7,935 nucleotides of DNA from JANSWO01 sp964351875. GTDB lineage: Bacteria; Pseudomonadota; Gammaproteobacteria; Pseudomonadales; Azotimanducaceae. Within the stretch, counting starts at the first letter, position 1. Each line of letters begins with the position of its first letter. The DNA is taken from assembly GCA_964351875.1 (NCBI GenBank), contig CAYGQC010000173.1, forward strand, positions 1-7,935. The letters are read 5' to 3'. The position numbers were made by a program, and so were the translations under genes. Below the pieces are notes generated by a model. It was not told the DNA's origin and made no database searches. It worked only from the letters and a program-made list of their open reading frames with translations. Below, piece after piece: positions 1 through 6,693 of the stretch.

Positions 1-50
1 TAGTGAAACAGCACGCCCGCCGGCTCGAACACAACCACGGCTGGAGTCAT
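1..50 (-). CDS. Start of an unidentified protein gene, cut by the window edge
   Basis: An ATG at 50-48 on the minus strand overlaps the TGA stop of the NTF2-like gene (49-47) as ATGA, the usual geometry of translational coupling. Sixteen codons are visible and stay open to the edge, reading MTPAVVVFEPAGVLFH. The short hydrophobic strand followed by a Gly-Val-Leu turn resembles the first motif of HAD-superfamily hydrolases (usually hhhhDxDGxL), but both Asp positions would be Glu and Ala. The resemblance may be chance and no family is assigned. No strong Shine-Dalgarno precedes the ATG, so expression would rely on ribosomes finishing the upstream gene. The product and even the reality of the gene depend on sequence outside the window. 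Confidence 0.45.
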   Translation of the reverse strand, partial: MTPAVVVFEPAGVLFH

Positions 51-469
51 GGTTGGCTTAGCCAGTGCAGCGTGCGGCGCTCGAACCGCCACTCGCCGCC
101 TTGACGAGTGTAGCGATCTTCGAAGTGGCCGACAGCGTGTGCGGGTTGTGCACTATCGGTGCTTAGCCGCTGAACGTAGGCGATCCCGCGAGCGTTTTCC
201 GGATCGATGAAGTCAATAAAAACGTTGCTGATGACGTGGCGGGTTGGCATCCGTGGAAGACCCGCAATGTAGGCCAGGATCGCTTGCGGTCCGCGATAGG
301 TATCCCCGTTCAGCGACAACTCAGCGCTCGGTGAAAACAGTTCTGGCAGAGCGTCATGATCAAAGAAATCCAGGCAGCGCGCATAGGCGTAGCAGAGTTG
401 CTCGCAAGCGCGAGCATCGCTCGTGTTCGTATCCGATTTGCTTGAATGCTCAGCGTTGGCCGGTGTCAC
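47..469 (-). CDS. NTF2-like / SnoaL-fold protein
   Basis: A 140-residue protein of about the usual size for a single-domain NTF2-like fold. After a polar N-terminal tail (about residues 1-20), a first helix contains CYAYARCLDFFDHDALPELF (26-45), matching the family pattern of Tyr-rich helix, Asp, then Leu-Phe. Next come a YRGPQAI segment (58-64), a TRHVISN segment (76-82) with the His typical of SnoaL-like proteins, and a closing GHFEDRY...EWRFERRTLHWL block (114-137), the standard last two strands. Y29, D39 and H78 are candidate pocket residues by family analogy. The start is GTG at 469-467, chosen because GAGGAA lies about six bases upstream. Members act as small-ligand isomerases, cyclases, dehydratases or dioxygenase subunits, or have no known activity; the sequence does not say which. 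There is no signal peptide or membrane segment, so it is cytoplasmic. It lies 42 bases after the EAL gene and overlaps the next frame by 4 bases. Confidence 0.87.
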   Translation of the reverse strand: MTPANAEHSSKSDTNTSDARACEQLCYAYARCLDFFDHDALPELFSPSAELSLNGDTYRGPQAILAYIAGLPRMPTRHVISNVFIDFIDPENARGIAYVQRLSTDSAQPAHAVGHFEDRYTRQGGEWRFERRTLHWLSQP

Positions 470-474
470 TTGTG

Positions 475-493
475 CTTCCTCTGTCCGCGGAAG
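475..493 (-). promoter_or_regulatory. Ribosome binding site of the NTF2-like gene inside a short hairpin
   Basis: On the minus strand, GAGGAA about six bases before the GTG at 469-467 is the best Shine-Dalgarno for this gene and decides the start. Its GGAAG is the right arm of a 5-base stem with CTTCC (493-489) and a nine-base loop. The stem could partly mask the site, but it is short and weak, and ribosomes coming from the EAL gene, which ends at 512, would reach it. Confidence 0.35.
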
Positions 494-511
494 CCCATTG
501 TCCGTTGTCCG

Positions 512-2116
512 CTAGCGCTGCGCGAGCTTCTCGTCGCCGCTACCCGATAACGACTCGAGGAACTCAGCCGGAGATTGGGGGTGCGAATAGAAGTAGCCCT
601 GCGCCACCTGGCAACCCAGCGCCTGCAGGCTGTCACGCTGCATCTCGGTCTCGACGCCAACGGCGACCAGACGGAGGTCATAGCGATTGGCGAGCTTTAT
701 CACCTGATCGGCCAGCGCGGTTGCTGCCGGCGAGGTGCCGATATTGCCGACGACGCTGCGATCGATCTTCAGAGTGTCCACCGGCATTCGCAACAGGTCT
801 GAGGTGTCGATGAGACTGCCACCGAGCTGATCCAGACACAGGCGCACACCGAGATCCTTGAGGATGTAGACCTCATCGCGAGCGTTGTCGAGCACACTGG
901 CCAGAGCCGCCTGGCTGAGTTCGAGCTCGAGCATGGTTGGATCGAGCCACTTCTGTTCCTGCAGCGCGCGAATTCTCCGGCTCAGCGAGCCGTCAAAGAA
1001 CTGTTGCGCGGAAACGTTCACGCCGAGATGGAAGGAAGTGAGCCGCTGCTCAAACCAGGTAGAGGCATGCCTACCGGCTTGCTCCAGGACCCAGTCACCA
1101 ACCCGGTTGATGGTGCCCGTGCGTTCGGCTGCCGGAATGAAGTGGCTGGGCCTTAACTCGCCCACATCCATACCGTGCCATCGAACCAGAGCCTCGGCTC
1201 CGACGAGTGTGCGCCCGTCCAAGCTCCACTGACCCTGTAGAACGATGCTGAACTCGTCGGCCTCAACGGCCTGAGGAATTCGCTGTTGCATGGGTTCTGG
1301 TGTCTGGACACCGCGTCGTATGCGGTTGCCGCCGGCATCGGTGGCCGCGTTCTGGGCGAGCCAGGCTTGCTCCGCTACTTCACGTACTCGAGCCACGGAT
1401 CTTTGCCAGATGCAGCCGATGGAAACCGTTAGAAAGACATTATTGCCGGCGATGTCGAAGGGTTCGCGGAACCCGGTCAGCAATGCCTCGGACAGAGTAT
1501 GGCTGCTCGCGCGATCGAGTTTCGGGACGATGACAATGAAGTTGGCAGCGTCGCGAATGGCGACGTCGGCGTTACGCGGCAGTTGGCTGATGAGTCGTCT
1601 CGAGATGCCGGCGAGGGCTTCGGTCGCGGCAATCGGATCGAGGTTGGCGTACAGGTGATCGCCATGATCGACATGGACTGCGAATATGGCGCCGCCATCG
1701 AGTCGTCGTTGACGCCAGCGCTCCAGGAGTATCTCCTCGAAAGGCAATCTGGTGGTTGGCTCCAGGTCGTCCGCTCCGTTCAGGTCTCGAGCCAGGCGCT
1801 GAACGTTAACTGCGGTGCGTAGCTGTTCAATCAGCTCTTCGTCGGACATGTTTGTCGACAGCTTCAGCCAGTGGCCATCGAGGCTGCCATTGGCGGGATC
1901 GTTATCTGCGGTCAGAGCTACGGGCACGTAGTCCCCCTGGGGCAACGCGTTACCGAAATCGTCGCAGATAAGAAGATCGACGCTGACGCTCGAACCCTGG
2001 AGGAGATCTATCTCAGCCAGCGTGGTGAGCGTGGCGCAACGCCAATCCATAGCTTCGCACAGAGCAACCAGGCGGTTGCGCTGACGTTCGTCCTTGAGTC
2101 GCAGGCAGATATTCAT
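512..2116 (-). CDS. Degenerate receiver-GGDEF-EAL protein, probable non-catalytic c-di-GMP receptor (FimX-like)
   Basis: A 534-residue cytoplasmic protein with three regions. Residues 1-108 resemble a response-regulator receiver: a VDLLICD strand (46-52), VPVALTA (64-70) and WLKLS (83-87) fall where the phospho-Asp, Thr and Lys strands would be, but the N-terminal acidic pair is absent. Residues about 118-270 are a GGDEF domain whose signature is DAANF (189-193), so cyclase activity is not expected. Residues about 280-525 are an EAL domain. Kept: Q294, E308 and R312 in EALVRW, N367 in NVSAQQF, E397, D429, K450 in LKIDRS and Q506 in QGYFYS. Lost: the second Glu of the ExxE motif is L400, the second Asp of the DD motif is Q430, and the Glu of VAEGVE is V486. 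By comparison with RocR, phosphodiesterase activity is unlikely, while ligand contacts are largely kept. The layout recalls Pseudomonas FimX, which binds c-di-GMP and controls type IV pili; no pilus gene is nearby, so that role is not claimed. GGAG lies only two bases before the ATG, which is unusually close. Confidence 0.93.
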   Translation of the reverse strand: MNICLRLKDERQRNRLVALCEAMDWRCATLTTLAEIDLLQGSSVSVDLLICDDFGNALPQGDYVPVALTADNDPANGSLDGHWLKLSTNMSDEELIEQLRTAVNVQRLARDLNGADDLEPTTRLPFEEILLERWRQRRLDGGAIFAVHVDHGDHLYANLDPIAATEALAGISRRLISQLPRNADVAIRDAANFIVIVPKLDRASSHTLSEALLTGFREPFDIAGNNVFLTVSIGCIWQRSVARVREVAEQAWLAQNAATDAGGNRIRRGVQTPEPMQQRIPQAVEADEFSIVLQGQWSLDGRTLVGAEALVRWHGMDVGELRPSHFIPAAERTGTINRVGDWVLEQAGRHASTWFEQRLTSFHLGVNVSAQQFFDGSLSRRIRALQEQKWLDPTMLELELSQAALASVLDNARDEVYILKDLGVRLCLDQLGGSLIDTSDLLRMPVDTLKIDRSVVGNIGTSPAATALADQVIKLANRYDLRLVAVGVETEMQRDSLQALGCQVAQGYFYSHPQSPAEFLESLSGSGDEKLAQR

Positions 2117-2214
2117 CGCTCCGAGTGTACGAAGCGCGCCCGGTGCGAGCCACGCCGCAGCCCCTGAATTGTGACGTGGTCGGCCTTAGCCAGTCGTTAG
2201 TCTCGTGACGAGCG
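2117..2214 (-). other. Spacer between lhr and the EAL-protein gene
   Basis: These 98 bases separate two genes read in the same direction. They contain no open frame worth calling, no stem followed by a T run and no convincing promoter. The only symmetrical element is CTCGT/ACGAG around a single central base (2202-2212), just after the lhr stop. The absence of a terminator makes read-through from lhr plausible, but the length also leaves room for a separate weak promoter. Confidence 0.4.
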
Positions 2215-5200
2215 CTATTGCAACCAGCAGCTTCTGTGATCTTTAACGACCTCGACATGTCGCTGTAGCGGCTCGAGGTACGGGCTCATGCGCGCTGGTT
2301 CGCCATTGATGGTATCGATGGTGACGCGTCGGTGACGCGCGATCAGATGTCTTAGTACAGGCATCAACTCGTCGATGGACTCGCTGTTCCACGCTTCGAG
2401 GAACGTAAGCCGAGCACCGTTGTTGCTGACGATCAAGCCAAGCCCGCGATGAGAGAAGCCCAGGTAATTTGTTGGCCGGCGATCGGGTAGCAATCCCGAA
2501 ATGTCTCCGGCACTCATGCAGCCGAGCAGCGCGCCCAGGCCAGTTGGCGCGGCGGGATCGAGCGAGCTCAGCCAGTATGGCTCGGTGGGTGCGCGCGCTG
2601 AGCTGTTGTTGTCGAGTTGGGTAAGCGCTCTGGGACTCGCGAACTGGGGTCCCGAAAAGCCGTCGAAAAACAGCCCGGCGAGCACCTCTCCGGACAGCTC
2701 CATGACGCGAAAGGCTCGAAAGACGGCGCCCCAGCGCAGGCTACCGCCCTCTCTGTCGGCCAACTCCCGGGTAACAATGCCGTACCGGTCGATCAGTAAC
2801 CGCGCCCGGTTCTTGGCCAGTTCGAGTTGGCTTAGCGGATCGTCATGCGTCTCGGGTGAATGTCCGAGTAGCTGCCAGTTGCCCGCGTAACCCGTTGCGC
2901 GGGCAAACGCGCGGCGTCTGCTGGTGCGTTGACCCGTGGGTTCGTCAGCGGAGAATCGACGATCGAGCCCCTGGTGCAGGGGCCGTATGGTGTCGGCGCT
3001 GAGCTTGCTATCCCAGACGAGTTGCCAGAACGCCTCGTTGAACTCGGATGCTGGCAAATCACTGCGATCCTGCAGCTCGTTGAATGGGTAGCGAGCGCCG
3101 GGGTCGCTGAAGAGCGTTGTTATCGATTCTGCGGCGTTGCTGCCACTGCTCTGCGCCGAAGTCGCCTGTGTAGCGTGGCTGATGAGTTCGACGTCTTCGG
3201 GGAAAGCGAAGGTGATTCGCTCGCGGCCAAGCCCGAGCCAGGTTAGCTGATAGTCTGTGATCAGAGTATTCAGCACGCTCGAATCCCGTATGCCCCGCGC
3301 CGGGAGCAGATCCTCCAGCCATGTGCTGACCGGCGCCCTTAGCCCGCGCAGCGAATCGAGGGTAGCAAGTGCTGTCTGGCTTTCATCGGGCGAGGCCGAA
3401 CGAGTGTTGGTGGCGAGTTGCAGTACACCCTGCCAGATTGCGATGAAGCTGGCCCACTCGCTGACTGGTCGGGTTGTGAGCACTGGCCGGTTGGCGGTGC
3501 GCTGGAAGCGAAGGAGTTGCTCGTAGTTGTCGTGATCGCAGTAAAGCTGCTCATCGCTGCCCCGTAGCAAAGGCCCGCTGGCCAACTCACTCAGTAACCC
3601 CTCGGGTAGCATCGGTAACAGCGCTGTGATCTCGGTCTGGCTACGTGGCCCATAGAACGTCATGAACTCCCGTGCCCACGCGATGGCGTCCCGGTGTTCA
3701 ACCCGGCTGGCCGGCGCGTCCTCGACCAGGTTTTCTCGGCCGATCAGCCCGCTGGCGATCAACGCCTGGAGAAGCTCGGTGTGGCACAGCCAGCGTCGGT
3801 CGGTGCAAGTGACCCAGCGCAGGTCCGGGTGATCGGGCGCGCCGGTTGACTCCGCTTCTGGCAGGAGCACCCGTTCGCGTATCCAATCCAACCACTCCTC
3901 ATCGCTATCCGGCTGATAGCCATCGCGCAGCCGTTGTCGTTTGGCTTCGAATTCCCGAACCACGTCCAGGCTGAGCAATCCGGTCAGTGTTCCCGTGACC
4001 GAGCCGTCGATCATGTGATCGGCCAGAGCGCTGCGGATAACGTCGTCCGGTGAATCGTCGGCGTACATATAGCGATTGATCTGGCTGAACGTCAGGTTTG
4101 CGGCAAACGGGCTTGGTGTCGTCGAATGCACCACGCTGATGGACAGCTCGCGATTGGCCAGACGATCGAGCTCAGCGTTCAGGGCAGGCAGGTTGAACTC
4201 GTCGTTGAGGCACGTGCGCCAGGTTTCCGCCAGTAATGGGAAATCGCTGTATTGCTGGCAATCTGTGAGCAGTTGTTTGGCTTGGATGCGCGTCATCCAG
4301 AGAGGCATGCGGGCGTCGAAGCGCTTCTTGGTCAGTAGCAGAGACCGCCCGGCGCACTCCCGGAAACGCGCGCCGAAGAAGCCCGTGCCCTCCAGGCTTT
4401 CCCGCAGCAGCTTCTGCAGATTGTCAGCATTCACCAGGTTGAGAACCTCGAACACGTCGGGCTGTAGCTTGGTCTGAATGGCGATGGCGTCGTTGTCGGC
4501 GTGAATTTCCGCGCGCTCGCCGAAGGCCGTCTGCCAGGCGGTATCGAGCGCATAGGCGAGCGGCCGGTTCACCGTGCCGCCCCAGAACGTGTGCAGGATC
4601 AGTTGCTGTTGCCGCAATTCGCTTTTGTAGCCGCCAGGGCCGCTGTGCACCCACTCGGCGAGCAGGTGATTGCGATGGGGCAGAGCGACCCCGGTATGGT
4701 CGCGCTGACGTTCGAGATAGCCGAGCAGTTCCTCTGCGGCCGCAGTTTCGAAGCCGCGGCTGGTCTCGAGCGTTGCCTTGAGCTCGTCTGCTTTGTGGTC
4801 GCAGAACGCCGACTCGCAGTGCTCGAGAAAATCACCCACTCGAGTGGAAAAGTGGAAGCTGCGATTTCTCGATTCGGCCCGCCAGAACGGCGGCAGGGTG
4901 GGTGCGTTCCTGGCCTGGCTGACCAGCACGTCTGAGTTGGTAATGCGCCGGACCTGCCAGACCTGGGTGCCCAACGTGAACGTCTGACCGATCTTTGCTT
5001 CCCAGACGAATTCTTCGTCCAGCTCGCCGATGCGCGCACCTGAATCGACATGGCGCAGTTGGTAGTAACCGCGATCCGGGATCGTCCCGCCTCCGGCGTA
5101 CATGGCCAGCACTGCGCCTTTGAGCGCCCGCGCCCGATTGCGGATTCGATCGACGCTGAGCCGTTGCTTGAGCGAGCGAATACGGTCACCGGCGTAGCGG

Positions 5201-6543
5201 CCGGCAAGCATGTCGACAACGAGATCGAAGCGCGCCCGATCCAGCTCCCGATAAGGCCCGCTGCGGCGCAGCAGAGCAAACAGCTCGTCGAGGTCTCGCT
5301 CCTCGGACGCGGTGCAGGAAATGAGAATCTGAGCCAGAACGTCAAGCGGAGCGTTGAGTAGTTCCAGCGGTTCCAGATCCCGCTCCGAGACGGCCTTTGC
5401 CAGCACAGCAGCGTCGAGGAAGTCGCGTGCGTGGGTGGGGTACAGGCTCCCTCGGCTGACGGCTCCGACCTGGTGCCCGGCTCGACCAATGCGTTGCAGC
5501 GTGGATGCAATAGTGGGTGGCGATTGTACGAGAACCACCTCGTCCAGATCACCGACATCGATACCCAGTTCGAGTGAGTTGGTCGCCACGATCGCAGACA
5601 GCTCGCCGTCCTTGAGTCGCCGCTCGACTTCGCCGCGCAGCTCTCGAGCGAGAGAGCCGTGATGGGCGTACGCGATAGGCGCGAGCGAGTCGCCGTTGAT
5701 CTTGAGCGTCAGCTTTTCGGTGAGCTGGCGTGAATTGGCAAAGAAGAGTGTCGAGTGGTTGCCTTTGATGACGTCGCGGAAGCTGTCCGCGAGGGGGTCC
5801 CAGATCGCGTTACCCTGTTCCGCGGCAATTTTCGCGGCTTCAGGAAAACGCACCGAAAAGTCGATCAACTTGCGCGTCGGCGCGTTGACGATTTCTATCG
5901 GTCGGCCGTTGCCAGCTCGGTCACATCCAGCGACGTAGCGTGCAACGGCGTCGAGCGGGTTTACCGTCGCCGACAGCGCGATGCGCTGAAACTCGCCAGC
6001 CTCGTCGACCAGACGCTCCAGAGCCGTCAACAGCATCACGCCCCGGCGGTCTTCAACCAGCGCGTGAACCTCGTCCAGAATCACCGCCTGAACGGTCGAT
6101 AGCGCCTGTCGGCCACGAATGGTCGTGAGCAACAGGTTCAGGCTTTCCGGCGTCGTAATCAGGATGTCCGGCGGACGCCGCAGCATGCGCTGGCGATCGC
6201 CCTGGCTGGTGTCGCCGGAGCGCGTTTTGACCGACACCTCGGGATAGCCGTAGCGCGCCTGCAGGTCTGCCAGTGGCTCGCTTAAGTTGCGTGCGATGTC
6301 GGTATTCAGCGCTTTCATGGGGGAGACGTATAGAACGCGGGTTGCGCCGCGCTCGTATTCGCCTGTTGCGAATCGTGACAGCGCCCAAAGAAAAGCGGTC
6401 AGCGTCTTACCGCTGCCAGTAGGCGCAGTGACCAGGACGTGCTTGCCGTCACCGATGACCGGCCACGCCGCAGCCTGAGCCGGTGTCGGGGCATCGAAGC
6501 GCTCGTTAAACCATTGGCTAATGCTGGGATGAAATGAGGTCAT
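2215..6543 (-). CDS. lhr: Lhr-type large ATP-dependent DNA helicase (long form)
   Basis: A 1442-residue superfamily 2 helicase, close in size to E. coli Lhr (about 1540). Residue positions count from the ATG at 6543. Helicase motifs occur in order: Q-type PTPAQ (19-23), Walker A APTGSGKT (40-47), SPMKALN (74-80), TTPESL (129-134), DEVH box (156-159), SAT (190-192), FFANSR (266-271), HHGS (293-296), TNSLELGID (320-328) and QRIGRAGH (349-356). The Lhr-core winged-helix and beta-barrel modules follow to roughly 850, then the long Lhr C-terminal region. Lhr proteins are 3'-to-5' ssDNA-stimulated translocases that unwind DNA:DNA and RNA:DNA duplexes and act in DNA repair; the E. coli C-terminal region has been reported to have uracil-DNA glycosylase activity, which cannot be confirmed here. 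The ATG is preferred because the homologous pattern (FHPxxxxWF) begins right after it and AGG lies five bases upstream. An in-frame TTG at 6555-6553 with AAGG upstream would add four residues. It is the first gene of the leftward series and has no frameshift. Confidence 0.97.
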   Translation of the reverse strand: MTSFHPSISQWFNERFDAPTPAQAAAWPVIGDGKHVLVTAPTGSGKTLTAFLWALSRFATGEYERGATRVLYVSPMKALNTDIARNLSEPLADLQARYGYPEVSVKTRSGDTSQGDRQRMLRRPPDILITTPESLNLLLTTIRGRQALSTVQAVILDEVHALVEDRRGVMLLTALERLVDEAGEFQRIALSATVNPLDAVARYVAGCDRAGNGRPIEIVNAPTRKLIDFSVRFPEAAKIAAEQGNAIWDPLADSFRDVIKGNHSTLFFANSRQLTEKLTLKINGDSLAPIAYAHHGSLARELRGEVERRLKDGELSAIVATNSLELGIDVGDLDEVVLVQSPPTIASTLQRIGRAGHQVGAVSRGSLYPTHARDFLDAAVLAKAVSERDLEPLELLNAPLDVLAQILISCTASEERDLDELFALLRRSGPYRELDRARFDLVVDMLAGRYAGDRIRSLKQRLSVDRIRNRARALKGAVLAMYAGGGTIPDRGYYQLRHVDSGARIGELDEEFVWEAKIGQTFTLGTQVWQVRRITNSDVLVSQARNAPTLPPFWRAESRNRSFHFSTRVGDFLEHCESAFCDHKADELKATLETSRGFETAAAEELLGYLERQRDHTGVALPHRNHLLAEWVHSGPGGYKSELRQQQLILHTFWGGTVNRPLAYALDTAWQTAFGERAEIHADNDAIAIQTKLQPDVFEVLNLVNADNLQKLLRESLEGTGFFGARFRECAGRSLLLTKKRFDARMPLWMTRIQAKQLLTDCQQYSDFPLLAETWRTCLNDEFNLPALNAELDRLANRELSISVVHSTTPSPFAANLTFSQINRYMYADDSPDDVIRSALADHMIDGSVTGTLTGLLSLDVVREFEAKRQRLRDGYQPDSDEEWLDWIRERVLLPEAESTGAPDHPDLRWVTCTDRRWLCHTELLQALIASGLIGRENLVEDAPASRVEHRDAIAWAREFMTFYGPRSQTEITALLPMLPEGLLSELASGPLLRGSDEQLYCDHDNYEQLLRFQRTANRPVLTTRPVSEWASFIAIWQGVLQLATNTRSASPDESQTALATLDSLRGLRAPVSTWLEDLLPARGIRDSSVLNTLITDYQLTWLGLGRERITFAFPEDVELISHATQATSAQSSGSNAAESITTLFSDPGARYPFNELQDRSDLPASEFNEAFWQLVWDSKLSADTIRPLHQGLDRRFSADEPTGQRTSRRRAFARATGYAGNWQLLGHSPETHDDPLSQLELAKNRARLLIDRYGIVTRELADREGGSLRWGAVFRAFRVMELSGEVLAGLFFDGFSGPQFASPRALTQLDNNSSARAPTEPYWLSSLDPAAPTGLGALLGCMSAGDISGLLPDRRPTNYLGFSHRGLGLIVSNNGARLTFLEAWNSESIDELMPVLRHLIARHRRVTIDTINGEPARMSPYLEPLQRHVEVVKDHRSCWLQ

Positions 6544-6693
6544 GACTGCCTGCAATAAACGCCTTGAGTCTACGCAAAAGCTGCTGACACCTACATGTCA
6601 GCAGTGTCGATCAGCTTGTTTCGGCGGGCGGTGATAGCCTTGTCCGCTTCCGGCGTATTGACGCTAGCCATTTACCAGAAAACTCGGGGAAAC
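6544..6693. promoter_or_regulatory. Divergent intergenic region between lhr and the CoA-transferase-family gene
   Basis: These 150 bases separate two genes transcribed away from each other and must contain or border the promoters of both. No pair of good sigma-70 boxes was found on either strand. A TTGACG at 6658-6663 faces the CoA-transferase gene, but nothing resembling TATAAT follows at 16-18 bases. On the lhr side the best -10-like hexamer is TAGACT (minus strand, 6572-6567), without a matching -35. The clearest structure is the inverted repeat at 6581-6604. The region is therefore regulatory by position rather than by recognised motif. Confidence 0.5.
6581..6604. repeat. Perfect 9-base inverted repeat, candidate operator or hairpin
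   Basis: CTGCTGACA (6581-6589) and TGTCAGCAG (6596-6604) are exact reverse complements separated by six bases, CCTACA. The arms are 15 bases apart start to start, not far from one and a half helical turns. As DNA this suits a dimeric regulator. As RNA it would form a 9-base-pair stem with a six-base loop, extendable by one G-U pair, on either strand, but no run of T follows to make it a terminator. It lies about 40 bases upstream of the lhr start and about 90 bases upstream of the CoA-transferase start, so one protein bound here could affect both genes. The arms are seen; the regulatory role is inferred. Confidence 0.55.

Noticed and set aside
244..813. Open frame of 189 codons on the plus strand
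   Set aside because: It spans the antisense of two well-supported genes and the gap between them, and its translation is Arg/Ser/Pro-rich low-complexity sequence typical of a shadow.
2202..2212. Dyad CTCGT-G-ACGAG after the lhr stop, considered as a terminator
   Set aside because: A one-base centre cannot form a hairpin loop without breaking pairs, and no T run follows in the lhr direction.
2195..2223. Possible promoter for the EAL gene, TTGCAA at the end of lhr with ACTAAC about 16 bases on
   Set aside because: The -35 matches 4 of 6 bases and the -10 only 3 of 6, lacking the important A at position 2 and T at position 6. That is within chance expectation.
4599..5558. Long open frame of 319 codons on the minus strand
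   Set aside because: It lies wholly inside lhr in another frame on the same strand, and its Ser/Arg/Pro-rich translation has no domain logic. The lhr frame there carries clear family sequence.
6658..6681. TTGACG as a -35 box for the CoA-transferase gene
   Set aside because: No acceptable -10 hexamer is found 16-18 bases downstream, and the implied start site would fall at or past the chosen ATG.
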